A stretch of 64,000 bases of DNA, taken from positions 62,001-126,000 of the forward strand of contig CAYQNJ010000001.1 of the NCBI GenBank assembly GCA_964418835.1, written 5' to 3'. This DNA is from UBA9076 sp964418835 (GTDB taxonomy: Bacteria > Bacillota_I > Bacilli_A > Erysipelotrichales > Erysipelotrichaceae). Of the stretch, positions 34,151 to 43,074 are shown in pieces. How positions within the stretch are numbered: the stretch's first letter is position 1; every line of letters starts with the position of its first letter. The notes below the pieces were generated by a model. It ran no database searches, was not told the origin of the DNA, and saw only the letters and a program-made list of their open reading frames with translations. Position numbers and translations under genes: made by a program.

Positions 34151-35450
34151 TTTTTACTTCATTGGGATAAAAGGTACAGGGATGGCTGCGCTTGCTCTAA
34201 TTTTACATAAATTAGGCAATAGTGTTACCGGATGTGATTTGTCTAAACATTTCTTTACTGAAGAACCATTAATTGAAAATAATATAAAAATAGAATCTTT
34301 TGAAGATGCTAGTATTCCAAGTAATTCTATAATTATAATTGGAAACGCATTTTTAGAAGATTTTCCACTTGTTGTAAAAGCAAGAAGTAATAAAACAAAT
34401 ACATGTTATAGATATCATGAGTATTTAGGTGTGTTCATGAATGATTATCATTCGATATGTGTTGCAGGTAGTCATGGTAAAACAACTACAACAGGCATGC
34501 TATCTTCAATGATGTCTGCTTATGATACAACAGGTTATCTTATAGGAGATGGTAGTGGGAAAATAGAATCGGATACTAAATATTTTTGTGTTGAAGCAGA
34601 TGAATATAGAAGACATTTTTTAGAATACCATCCCAAATATGCCATAATAACAAACATAGAAATTGATCACGTTGATTATTTTAAAAGTGAAGAAGATTAT
34701 CAACTATCATATGAACAATTTATTAAACAAGTTAAAGAAAAAGTTTTAATATTTGGTGATGATGAAAAGACAAGAAATGTAAAAGACAATGATAAGTTAA
34801 TTTGGTATGGAATTAATAATAACAATGATTTACAAGCAAGAAATATAGTTGAATCTACTAAGGATATTAAATTTGATCTATATTATTTAAATGAATTTAA
34901 ACATAGTTTTCATTTAAACTTGGTTGGAAGGCATTTATTATGGAATGCGCTTGGAGTAATTGGTATAGGAATGTTAGAAAATATACCTTTTGAAACTATT
35001 GAAATTGGATTAAATTCTTTTAAAGGTGTTAAAAGAAGATTTGTAATTGAAGAACATAACGAAAATATTTATGTTGATGATTATGCACACCATCCTACAG
35101 AAGTTTCAATTACAATAGATGCTGCTAGGACAAGATTTCCAGATAAAAAGATTATTGCTATATTTAAACCTCATAGAGTATCTAGAGTGTTTAAATTTGC
35201 TAATGAGTTTGCAAAAGCGTTAAAGAAAGCTGATGAGGTTTATTTGTGTGATTTTACAAGCATTGATGATAAAGAAGAGGGTATTGATATAGACATTTCA
35301 TATTTAAAAAATATGATTGATAATTCTATTGTTGTTGAAGAAAATGAAGAAGGAGCAAAAATTTTGGCTTCAAGAAGTCCTGCAGTTTTCTTGTTTATGT
35401 CTAGTAAAGATATATATCCTTTAGCTCAAATGGTTAAGCGCTATCAATAA
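34140..35450 (+). CDS. murC: UDP-N-acetylmuramate--L-alanine ligase
   Basis: MurC adds L-Ala to UDP-MurNAc, the first peptide step of peptidoglycan synthesis. About 436 residues, with FIGIKGTGMAALA at the N-terminus, the ATP loop GSHGKTTTTGM near 107, and VDDYAHHPTEV. The start is uncertain: TTG-ATG-ATG at 34134-34142 all sit inside the preceding gene and none has a clear ribosome binding site, so translation is probably coupled. In Bacillus too, murC stands by ytxG, ytxH and ccpA. Confidence 0.96.
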   Translation: MKNNFYFIGIKGTGMAALALILHKLGNSVTGCDLSKHFFTEEPLIENNIKIESFEDASIPSNSIIIIGNAFLEDFPLVVKARSNKTNTCYRYHEYLGVFMNDYHSICVAGSHGKTTTTGMLSSMMSAYDTTGYLIGDGSGKIESDTKYFCVEADEYRRHFLEYHPKYAIITNIEIDHVDYFKSEEDYQLSYEQFIKQVKEKVLIFGDDEKTRNVKDNDKLIWYGINNNNDLQARNIVESTKDIKFDLYYLNEFKHSFHLNLVGRHLLWNALGVIGIGMLENIPFETIEIGLNSFKGVKRRFVIEEHNENIYVDDYAHHPTEVSITIDAARTRFPDKKIIAIFKPHRVSRVFKFANEFAKALKKADEVYLCDFTSIDDKEEGIDIDISYLKNMIDNSIVVEENEEGAKILASRSPAVFLFMSSKDIYPLAQMVKRYQ

Positions 35451-35503
35451 TATTGAAAATATTTTCATTATAATTTATAATTGTTTTAAAGAGGTGGTAA
35501 ATT

Positions 35504-35899
35504 GTGGATGCGTTATTACTTGCTTTAAAAAATGTTTCTGAACAACTTCTTCCAATATTGGGTGCAGTTGTTTTGTTTTATTTATGTATTGTATTCAAGA
35601 AGTTAAGTGTTTTATTAGATTCATTATCTAAAACAGTTGATAACTTAAGTCCTACTATAAAATTAGTAGATCAAAGCATTGAGAAAGTTCAAGCTCCTTT
35701 AAATACAGCTGTTAAACTTAGCCATACTATTGATGATGTTCATGATAAGACAATTGATTCAGTTGCTAAAGCAACTACTTATATAAATGAAAACATGGAT
35801 GATATTAAAACCTATGTAAATGATAAAGTAGTTAAAGTAAAAGATCATTTTGAAAAAGATAAAGATGAGGAGGACATAAACTATGACTTACGACAATAA
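35504..35899 (+). CDS. ytxG: DUF948-like single-pass membrane protein (YtxG-like)
   Basis: A 131-residue protein with one N-terminal transmembrane helix (about 14-35) and a long helical, coiled-coil-like cytoplasmic part (VDNLSPTIKLVDQSIEKV). It starts at GTG, six bases after GAGGTGG. It overlaps the YtxH-like gene by 17 bp. The order murC-ytxG-ytxH-ccpA matches B. subtilis, the main reason for the name. Function is unknown; it is probably a membrane-associated stress protein. Confidence 0.75.
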   Translation: MDALLLALKNVSEQLLPILGAVVLFYLCIVFKKLSVLLDSLSKTVDNLSPTIKLVDQSIEKVQAPLNTAVKLSHTIDDVHDKTIDSVAKATTYINENMDDIKTYVNDKVVKVKDHFEKDKDEEDINYDLRQ

Positions 35900-36689
35900 T
35901 GAACCTATTGCTTCTATTGAAAAAACAGTAGAAGAACTAAAAAAGAAAATTGAAGAAATTAAAGATGAACCTGTTGTAAAAGATGAAGAAGAAAAAATTG
36001 ATGATGCAAGTGATGTGGTTGAAGATGTAGTTAATGAAGTTAAAGATACTACAGAAGATGTGGTTGATGATGCTAAGGATGTTGTTGATGATATTAAGGA
36101 TGATGTAGAAGACTTAGTTGATGAAGGAAAAGAAGTTGTAGAAGATTTAGTAGATAAAGTTGAAGATAAAAAATTTGAAATTCCAAAATTTAAACTAAAT
36201 AATGAATCAAATGAAAAGTTTAATGAATTTAAAGAAAAATCTTCTGAAGTTATTAATGATGCAGTTAACCAAATTAAAAGAACTGCTGATGAAGTAGCTT
36301 CTAATGAAAAAGTAAGTAATGCATTAGAATATATAAAGACAAATGCTGTTAAAGCTGTAGATTTAGTTAAAGATCAACTTGATAATATAGCAGATGATCC
36401 AAATGTTCAAAAAGCTTATGTAAATATAAGAAATAGTTCTAAGGATATGTTAGATAAAGCTTCTAAAGCTATTGATGAAGTAAAAGAAGAGGATGAAATA
36501 AAAAAAGTAATTGATAATATTTCTAAACAAGTTGAAAAAGGAACTTCAACTATTACACAAGGAATTAATGATATTGTAAATAAACCAGAAGTAAAAGAAC
36601 AGTTAGATAAAGTAAAAGATGTTGCTGACGATGCAATGAAGAAAGTAAATGAGACAATAAAAAATATTACTAAACCTAAAGGCGAGTAA
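35883..36689 (+). CDS. Hendecad-repeat amphipathic protein (YtxH position)
   Basis: A 268-residue, highly charged, all-helical protein without a membrane segment. Residues about 45-100 are successive 11-residue units: VVEDVVNEVKD, TTEDVVDDAKD, VVDDIKDDVED, LVDEGKEVVED. This pattern is known from LEA and apolipoprotein-like proteins that fold on membranes. The C-terminal half has further 11-like helical segments with VKDQLDNIADD spacing. GAGGAGG precedes the ATG. It occupies the ytxH slot between the ytxG-like gene and ccpA but lacks the usual YtxH transmembrane start. Confidence 0.7.
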   Translation: MTYDNNEPIASIEKTVEELKKKIEEIKDEPVVKDEEEKIDDASDVVEDVVNEVKDTTEDVVDDAKDVVDDIKDDVEDLVDEGKEVVEDLVDKVEDKKFEIPKFKLNNESNEKFNEFKEKSSEVINDAVNQIKRTADEVASNEKVSNALEYIKTNAVKAVDLVKDQLDNIADDPNVQKAYVNIRNSSKDMLDKASKAIDEVKEEDEIKKVIDNISKQVEKGTSTITQGINDIVNKPEVKEQLDKVKDVADDAMKKVNETIKNITKPKGE

Positions 36690-36706
36690 TGTTGCAGGAG
36701 GAATTG

Positions 36707-37693
36707 ATGAAGAGGGTAACAATATATGATGTAGCTAAAGAAGCAAAGGTATCATTAGCTACTGTATCAAGGGTTGTAAATGGATCTGATGTTGTAAAGC
36801 AACCTACAAGAGAAAAAGTTGAAGCAGCTATAAATAAACTTGGTTATAAACCTAATGCTGTTGCTCAAGGTTTGGCATTACAAAAAACCACAACAATTGG
36901 TATGATAATAACTGATGCTAGTGCAACTTATACTGGCCAAATCATCAATGGTGTTCTTGATGCTGCTAAAATTAAAAACTACAACATTATAATGCATGCA
37001 TTATCTGCAGGAATTACTGATATTAATGATGTTATAGAAACAATAATTAAATCTAGAGTTGATGGAGTTATTATCTATAATGAAAAAATTGATGTTACTG
37101 AATTAGAAGAGCTTTCTAAATATAATATTCCAATTGTATTTATTGGAAGTAAATCTATAAGTAGAAATGTCGGTTCAGTTTATGTGGATATTAAAAAAGT
37201 ATGTAGTGAAGCAGTTGATATGTTTTTAGAAAAAGGATATAAAGACATTGTTTTATTACAAGAAAGACATAATACAAATGTTAATGATGAAATGATAAGT
37301 GGAGTTAAATCTGCATATAAAAAACAAGGTATGAAGTTTAATGGATATATAGAAATTCCAAGTAACATTAAAACATCTTACGATTGTATGAAAGAATATT
37401 TAAAAAATAATAAACCAGAAGTGGTTATAGTACATAGAGATTCTCAAGCTATAGCAACTATAAATGCTGCTAATGAAAATAACTTAAAAGTACCTGAAGA
37501 TATACAAGTTTTATGTTTATTAGATACTAAGTATAACTTAATGACAAGACCACAAGTTTCAAGTTATTCATTACCATCATATGATTTAGGTTCAATTGCA
37601 ATGGCATCTATTGAAAAGATGCTTAATGAAAATGAAGAAGGAAAATCATACGAATTAAGTTATTTCTACATTCCAAGGGAATCAACTAAATAA
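36707..37693 (+). CDS. ccpA: LacI-family regulator, probable catabolite control protein CcpA
   Basis: A 328-residue repressor. The LacI-type HTH lies at the N-terminus (TIYDVAKEAKVSLATVSRVVNG, hinge KPNAVAQGLA), with a periplasmic-binding-like effector domain after it. Position after murC and the ytxG/ytxH-like genes and before tyrS matches the Bacillus ccpA locus, favouring CcpA over other LacI members. The true ATG is 36707, six bases after AGGAGG; the ATG at 36689 lies before that site. CcpA with HPr-Ser-P binds cre sites. Confidence 0.88.
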   Translation: MKRVTIYDVAKEAKVSLATVSRVVNGSDVVKQPTREKVEAAINKLGYKPNAVAQGLALQKTTTIGMIITDASATYTGQIINGVLDAAKIKNYNIIMHALSAGITDINDVIETIIKSRVDGVIIYNEKIDVTELEELSKYNIPIVFIGSKSISRNVGSVYVDIKKVCSEAVDMFLEKGYKDIVLLQERHNTNVNDEMISGVKSAYKKQGMKFNGYIEIPSNIKTSYDCMKEYLKNNKPEVVIVHRDSQAIATINAANENNLKVPEDIQVLCLLDTKYNLMTRPQVSSYSLPSYDLGSIAMASIEKMLNENEEGKSYELSYFYIPRESTK

Positions 37694-37722
37694 TTGACTT
37701 TATTTACTTGGTTATTTATAAT
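37694..37722 (+). promoter_or_regulatory. tyrS promoter
   Basis: TTGACT (37694-37699), a 17-bp spacer, TATAAT (37717-37722). The -35 box begins at the base after the ccpA stop codon. Confidence 0.88.
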
Positions 37723-37727
37723 TTAAA

Positions 37728-37931
37728 GGCGTTGATTAGAAATAGTACCATTAAAAGATATATAGAAAGACTTTGGCTGATGTAAAAAGTTTATCAATTA
37801 TTGGGAATACACCTATGAGCATTTTATTGAAAAGATAAAACGTATACCCACGTTATAGGGATTTAAGTGCATTATTTTGATGAACTAAGGTGGTACCACG
37901 TTAAGCGTCCTTAGAATAAGGATGCTTTTTT
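37728..37931 (+). ncRNA. T-box riboswitch controlling tyrS
   Basis: T-box core AAGGTGGTACCACG (37887-37900). Terminator GCGTCCTT (37905-37912) with AAGGATGC (37918-37925) and T6. An AGTA element of stem I lies near 37742. TAC in GGGAATACACC near 37806 is the likely tyrosine specifier codon (inferred). Confidence 0.93.
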
Positions 37932-37949
37932 ATTAGAAAAGAGGAATTT

Positions 37950-39197
37950 ATGAATTTTTTTGAAGAATTGAGTTGGAGAGGTTTAATTAAAGATTGTACA
38001 GATATAGACGGTTTAAAGGAAAGACTTCAAAGTCAAGTAACATGTTACTGTGGTATAGATCCTACTGCGGATTCATTGCATATAGGCCACTTACAGCAAG
38101 TTTTATTATTAAGAAGATATCAATTAGCAGGTCATAAAGTTATAGCTTTATGTGGTGGAGCTACTGGTATGATTGGTGATCCTAGACCTACTACAGAAAG
38201 AAAATTAATAACACTTGATGAGGTTGCATATAATGTTGAAAGTATTAAAAAACAACTAACTAACTTCTTAGATTTTAGTAATGGGAATGCTTTACTGTTA
38301 AATAACCATGATTGGTTAGGTAATATTACTATGCTTCATTTTTTAAGAGATTATGGTAAGTATTTTAATGTAAGTTATATGATTGCAAAAGATACAATAT
38401 CTTCTAGATTAAATTCAGGAATATCTTTTACTGAGTTTACTTATACTATTTTACAAGCTGCAGACTGGTTACATTTATATCAAAACTATAATTGTGAATT
38501 ACAAATAGGTGGTTCTGATCAATGGGGTAATTTAGTGTCAGGTAGTGATTTGATAAGAAAAGTATGTGGTGATAAAGCAAAGGTTTTTGGAATAACTTCT
38601 CCTTTAATTACTAAAAGTGATGGAAGTAAATTTGGAAAATCTGAAGGAGGAAATGTTTGGTTAGACCCAGAAAAAACATCTCCATATGAGTTCTATCAAT
38701 TTTTAATAAATATCGGTGATGAAGATATAATAACTATGTTAAAGAAATTATCATTTCAAACAAGAGAAGAAATTGAAAGATTAGAAATTGAAGTTAAAGA
38801 AAGAGGTCATTTAAGAGAGGCTCAAAAAGTTCTTGCTAAGGAATTAACATTATTAGTGCATGGTGAAGAGGGCTTAGATTCAGCACTAAGAATAACTGAA
38901 ACCCTATTTAGTGGTAATATAAAAAACTTAAGTGCTAAAGAAATTAAACAAGGTCTTAAGGATTCTAAAAACTTTGAAGTAAGTTTAGGAAGTCCTTTAA
39001 TTGATGAAATGGTTAATACTAAAATAGTATCCAGTAAAAGAGAAGCAAGAGAATTAATAAATGCGGGCTCTATTAGTATAAATGGAGATAAAATGACTGA
39101 TTTAGATAAGATAATATCTAAAGAAGATTCTATTGATAATGAATTTATAATTTTAAGAAAAGGTAAGAAAAACTATTTTATATTAAACTTAAAATAA
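37950..39197 (+). CDS. tyrS: Tyrosyl-tRNA synthetase
   Basis: A class I synthetase charging tRNA-Tyr. The 415-residue protein has HIGH at 44-47, GSDQWGN, a KFGKS version of the KMSKS loop, and a C-terminal S4-type RNA-binding domain (SSKREARELINAGSISING). GAGGAA precedes the ATG. Expression is set by the T-box directly upstream. Confidence 0.98.
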   Translation: MNFFEELSWRGLIKDCTDIDGLKERLQSQVTCYCGIDPTADSLHIGHLQQVLLLRRYQLAGHKVIALCGGATGMIGDPRPTTERKLITLDEVAYNVESIKKQLTNFLDFSNGNALLLNNHDWLGNITMLHFLRDYGKYFNVSYMIAKDTISSRLNSGISFTEFTYTILQAADWLHLYQNYNCELQIGGSDQWGNLVSGSDLIRKVCGDKAKVFGITSPLITKSDGSKFGKSEGGNVWLDPEKTSPYEFYQFLINIGDEDIITMLKKLSFQTREEIERLEIEVKERGHLREAQKVLAKELTLLVHGEEGLDSALRITETLFSGNIKNLSAKEIKQGLKDSKNFEVSLGSPLIDEMVNTKIVSSKREARELINAGSISINGDKMTDLDKIISKEDSIDNEFIILRKGKKNYFILNLK

Positions 39198-39213
39198 TAG
39201 GTTAAATATAATA

Positions 39214-39222
39214 TGTTATAAT
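39214..39222 (+). promoter_or_regulatory. Extended -10 promoter of a lipoprotein gene
   Basis: TGTTATAAT, 18 bp before the ATG at 39241, followed by AAGGAGG. Confidence 0.5.
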
Positions 39223-39240
39223 TTTAAGGAGGTAAAATAT

Positions 39241-39780
39241 ATGATTAAAAAAATCTCACTTATCTTTATAATTTTAATTAGTTTATTTGGTTGTAATATT
39301 ATAAATGAAAAACCAGAAAATAAAAGTACAACGGATTATCAATCGTATTATAAAGCGTTAGAAGATAATGATGCTTTTATTTCTAATTCCAATAACTATA
39401 CTATTAATGCAGAAATGGTAAAACTTCCAAGTGGGAAGAATATTTTTTATATTTTTTTAGATAACCCTCAAATAGCTATGTATGATATAAAAATACTTGC
39501 AATAGATTTAGATACAACTTATGAAACCTCAATTACTATGGCTGCATCATTAGGTATATTTGAACCAGATAAATACTCATTAGTACCATATCAAGTAAAT
39601 ACAAATGCAGGATACTATAAAGGTTTAATGATATCTGGTGAAACTGTTAAAGATGAATTAGATATTGGTATGATTGTAAATTGGTACAATAGTGATAGAA
39701 AAGGCAGCAATAGAGAGTTTATTAGTTTTAAATTAAATTTAGAAGGAATAGTAGTACCTCATGATGATATTAGTGAGTAA
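39241..39780 (+). CDS. Predicted lipoprotein, function unknown
   Basis: A 179-residue protein with a hydrophobic leader and lipobox LFGC (Cys18). The mature part reads like a small beta-rich domain (NNYTINAEMV, FYIFLDNPQIAMYDIKILAIDL). Nothing is recognised. AAGGAGG precedes the ATG. It lies 9 bp before the MurJ-like flippase and is co-transcribed with it, so it may serve wall assembly. Confidence 0.65.
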   Translation: MIKKISLIFIILISLFGCNIINEKPENKSTTDYQSYYKALEDNDAFISNSNNYTINAEMVKLPSGKNIFYIFLDNPQIAMYDIKILAIDLDTTYETSITMAASLGIFEPDKYSLVPYQVNTNAGYYKGLMISGETVKDELDIGMIVNWYNSDRKGSNREFISFKLNLEGIVVPHDDISE

Positions 39781-39789
39781 AAGAAAAGT

Positions 39790-41427
39790 ATGACAAGTAA
39801 ACAAAAACAATCTTTAATTGCAGGATCTTTAACTAGTTCTGCAGGTATATTTCTATCAAAGGCACTTGGGTTATTATATGTAGTGCCTTTTAATGCATTA
39901 GCAGGTGGAGAAAGTAATATGTTCTTCTATAGTACTGCTTACACATATTATGACTTGTTACTACAAATATGTACTGCTGGACTACCTTTTGCAATTGCTG
40001 CAATGGTAGCAAAATATGCTAGTCACAATGATTTTAAATCTGTAATGCTTGTAAAGAAGTTATCAATTAGTATATTACTTTTAACTGGATTTGTTGCAGC
40101 AGTATTATTTGTTTTAGTTGCATCACCATTATCAAAATATATTTTAAGTGTAGATGCAACTTCTAAAGACATACAAACGCTTGTAAATGTATTTAGAATA
40201 CTTGCTGTCGCAATTATATTTGTACCTTTTTTAAGTGCATATAGAGGCTTTTATCAAGGTTTAAGAGAGTTTAAAGCTTATGCATTTTCTCAAGTTTTAG
40301 AACAATTAACTAGAGTTATTTCATTATTGGCTCTTGGATACTTTTCAGTAAAAATATTAAATATGGATAATATTTATGCTATATATATGGCTGTTGCATC
40401 AACTTCATTAGCTGCTATAGCTGCAATTATTTATTATATAAATTTTGATAAACATAATTATGGTGTTATATCTAGAGCAGCTAGAAGACAAGAAACTAGT
40501 TCTAAATCACAAAAGGAAATAATCTCTGAATTATTAGCGTATGGTTTACCTTATGTTGTTGTTGCTATATTAGGTAATAGTATGAATATTGTTAACAATA
40601 ATTTCTTTATGGGAGCTATGGCTTCAATTAATCAAGATTATGAAACAGCAAAAACTTTACTGGGTATTATTCAAGTTAATGCAAATAAATTAACTTCAAT
40701 TCCTCAAGTATTAGCATTAGGCTTTTCTGCAGGAATAGTTCCTCACCTAACCGTTGCTTTAGAACAAAAAGATTTTGTAACACTAAGATCTAATGTGTTA
40801 TCTAGTTTAGATACAGTATTATATATTAGTTTACCTTTATGTTTTTGTTTGTTGGCTCTAGCTGAACCAATTTATTTTGTAATGTATGGTAAGGGTAATT
40901 TAGTACTTGGACAAGATGTTTTAAAGTATAGTAGCTTATTAGCACTTACAGGCACTATTTCTCCTATTTGTAGTTCAATGATGATGACTTTAAAATTTAG
41001 AAGAAAAAGTATTTTATATTTACTTATTGGATTTATTGTAAAGATCACTAGTTTCTATCCAATGATTAAAGCATTTGGATATAGTGGTGCTATATTTTCA
41101 AGTGTATTAACATCTATAGTAGTAATCTATTTAAACTTACAACACATTAGTAATAGATATAAAGTTGAATATGGTAGAACTATAATGAGATTTTTAAAGA
41201 TGTGTGTAGCATTGATTGCAATGAATGGTTCATTTGTAATATTAAAGATGATTGGTTTAAATGCAGTAGGTGATAGTAGGGTTGTTGGATTATTAGTTTT
41301 AGGAATTTATGGTGTGGTAGGAGCTTTGGTTTATTACTATGCAACTTCAATGATGAAATTACCACAAAATATTTTAGGTGTTACATTAAGTGATATTATT
41401 AAAAAGTTTTTAAAGGTTAAAAAATAA
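39790..41427 (+). CDS. MOP-family lipid flippase, MurJ/YtgP-like
   Basis: A 545-residue membrane protein with about 14 helices of the polysaccharide/lipid II flippase superfamily. Conserved stretches are GSLTSSAGIFLSKALGLLY at the start and YRGFYQGLREFKAYAFSQVLEQ. The length and the neighbour (an RsuA-type synthase) match B. subtilis ytgP-ytzG, whose YtgP is a MurJ lipid II flippase. The alternative is a SpoVB-type exporter, but no other sporulation gene is seen. The ribosome binding site AAGAAAAG is weak. Confidence 0.82.
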   Translation: MTSKQKQSLIAGSLTSSAGIFLSKALGLLYVVPFNALAGGESNMFFYSTAYTYYDLLLQICTAGLPFAIAAMVAKYASHNDFKSVMLVKKLSISILLLTGFVAAVLFVLVASPLSKYILSVDATSKDIQTLVNVFRILAVAIIFVPFLSAYRGFYQGLREFKAYAFSQVLEQLTRVISLLALGYFSVKILNMDNIYAIYMAVASTSLAAIAAIIYYINFDKHNYGVISRAARRQETSSKSQKEIISELLAYGLPYVVVAILGNSMNIVNNNFFMGAMASINQDYETAKTLLGIIQVNANKLTSIPQVLALGFSAGIVPHLTVALEQKDFVTLRSNVLSSLDTVLYISLPLCFCLLALAEPIYFVMYGKGNLVLGQDVLKYSSLLALTGTISPICSSMMMTLKFRRKSILYLLIGFIVKITSFYPMIKAFGYSGAIFSSVLTSIVVIYLNLQHISNRYKVEYGRTIMRFLKMCVALIAMNGSFVILKMIGLNAVGDSRVVGLLVLGIYGVVGALVYYYATSMMKLPQNILGVTLSDIIKKFLKVKK

Positions 41428-42116
41428 TGGATAGATTAGATAAAGTTATTTCAAACAAAGGTTTTGGAAGTAGAAAAGAAATAAAAAAAATAATAAAAAA
41501 AGGTAATGTAAAGGTTAATGGAGAAACTATACAGGAAGATAGTTTTAAAGTTAATTTTGATGATGTTGTTGAAGTGAATGGTAGTGAATTTATTTATAAG
41601 GAGTTTGTTTATATAATGTTAAATAAACCTAATGGAGTTATAAGTGCTACTACAGATTTAAATCATGAAACTGTAATTGATATAATAGATGATAAAACCA
41701 AAGGATTATTTCCAGTTGGTAGACTTGATATTGATACGGAGGGGTTTTGTTTAATTAGTAATGATGGAGTAATGGCTCACAAAATTCTTTCTCCTAGAAA
41801 TCATGTTTCAAAAACTTATCAGGTTTATAGTGAAAGTAAATTAAGCAATGAAGATATCAAAATAATTAAAGAGGGTATAGTAATAGATAATAATGAAAAG
41901 TGCTTACCAGCATTAATTGAAACTTATGAAGATTATTATGAATTAACAATATTTGAAGGGAAATATCATCAAATTAAAAGGATGTTTGAAACACTAAATA
42001 ATAAGGTTTTGTATTTAAAAAGAATCAAGATTGGTGAATTGAAACTTGATCCTAATTTAGATATTGGTGATTATAGATATCTTAGTGATAAAGAAGTAGA
42101 GATGTTATCTAAATAA
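41427..42116 (+). CDS. RsuA-type 16S rRNA pseudouridine synthase (YtzG-like)
   Basis: A 229-residue synthase. The N-terminal S4 domain (MDRLDKVISNKGFGSRKEIKK) is followed by the RluB/RsuA catalytic domain with FPVGRLDIDTEGF, whose first Asp after GRL is the nucleophile. It probably makes pseudouridine 516 in 16S rRNA. The ATG shares one base with the flippase stop codon (TAATG). Its 3' end overlaps the convergent ispH by 8 bp. Confidence 0.9.
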   Translation: MDRLDKVISNKGFGSRKEIKKIIKKGNVKVNGETIQEDSFKVNFDDVVEVNGSEFIYKEFVYIMLNKPNGVISATTDLNHETVIDIIDDKTKGLFPVGRLDIDTEGFCLISNDGVMAHKILSPRNHVSKTYQVYSESKLSNEDIKIIKEGIVIDNNEKCLPALIETYEDYYELTIFEGKYHQIKRMFETLNNKVLYLKRIKIGELKLDPNLDIGDYRYLSDKEVEMLSK

Positions 42117-43014
42117 TTTTAGATATATCGATTATTTCTTTTTTTAATACTTTTGTGTCTATATATACTTTAAGAATATTTATTACTTGTGTTGTTAAAT
42201 AAGTTGGAGTTGAAGCACCGCTTGTTACTGCAATATTATTACAATCATTTAACATTTCCTCATTTAAATCATTTACTGTTTCAATTAAATAAGCTTTTTT
42301 AATTCCTGAGTTTAAAGCAATATTTTTTAACTGATATGAATTATTAGAATGTTTATCTCCTACAACAATTAAACAATCAACATCTTTTAATGATCTAACA
42401 GCTTCTTGTCTAATTCTAGTAGCATTGCATATTTCTTCATAAACTTTTGCATCTTTATACTTAATTAAACAGGCTTTTATTAATAGTTCAATATCAAATA
42501 AACTCATTGTTGTTTGATTAGTTATCAATACATTTGTTAATTCTGGAAGTTTTTCAATATCATCTATATTAGAAACTAAATGTACTTTATTACTTAAAGA
42601 AACTACTCCTTCAGCTTCCGGGTGAGTTTTTTTACCAATATAAATAACATCACCTGTTTTTACATGTTCTTTTACAATTTTATGTGTTTTTATTACATCT
42701 ACACAAGTTGCATCAACTACATTTAAACCTTTTGATTTAGCTTTTTTAATTACATCGTCTCCGACACCATGGGCAGTTATGATAACAATACCATCATTTA
42801 TTTCATCTAATAGTTCTAATCTAGTTTTATTATTGGCATCTAAACATTTAATACCCATATCTTCACAAGCATTTACTACATATTTATTATGAACAATCAT
42901 ACCAAGCATTGTTATATTAGTATTTGGATTTTCTTCTTTAGTTTTTTTAGCAATATTAATTGCATTAATAACTCCTTTACAATATCCTCTGGGTGTTACA
43001 GCCTTTATATTCAT
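42109..43014 (-). CDS. ispH: 4-hydroxy-3-methylbut-2-enyl diphosphate reductase
   Basis: IspH (LytB) performs the last MEP-pathway step, making IPP and DMAPP at a 4Fe-4S centre. The 301-residue protein keeps Cys12, Cys104 (DATCVDV) and Cys196 (EEICNATRIRQ) plus His42, His82 and His131. AAAGGAA precedes the ATG. It is divergent from cshB. With ispG 2.3 kb away, it shows that this organism makes isoprenoids by the MEP route. Confidence 0.97.
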   Translation of the reverse strand: MNIKAVTPRGYCKGVINAINIAKKTKEENPNTNITMLGMIVHNKYVVNACEDMGIKCLDANNKTRLELLDEINDGIVIITAHGVGDDVIKKAKSKGLNVVDATCVDVIKTHKIVKEHVKTGDVIYIGKKTHPEAEGVVSLSNKVHLVSNIDDIEKLPELTNVLITNQTTMSLFDIELLIKACLIKYKDAKVYEEICNATRIRQEAVRSLKDVDCLIVVGDKHSNNSYQLKNIALNSGIKKAYLIETVNDLNEEMLNDCNNIAVTSGASTPTYLTTQVINILKVYIDTKVLKKEIIDISKII

Positions 43015-43048
43015 TTGTAATTTCCTTTCTTAAACTTTATAAAACTAG

Positions 43049-43054
43049 TATAAT
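43049..43054 (+). promoter_or_regulatory. -10 box of cshB
   Basis: TATAAT, 20 bp before the cshB ATG. The 60-bp divergent gap with ispH is shared. Confidence 0.45.
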
Positions 43055-43074
43055 GCAAATGGAAGGATGATTCT

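Noticed and set aside
35449..35470. Terminator after murC
   Set aside because: The AATATT/AATATT stem is all A-T and too weak to claim; the YtxG-like gene may be co-transcribed.
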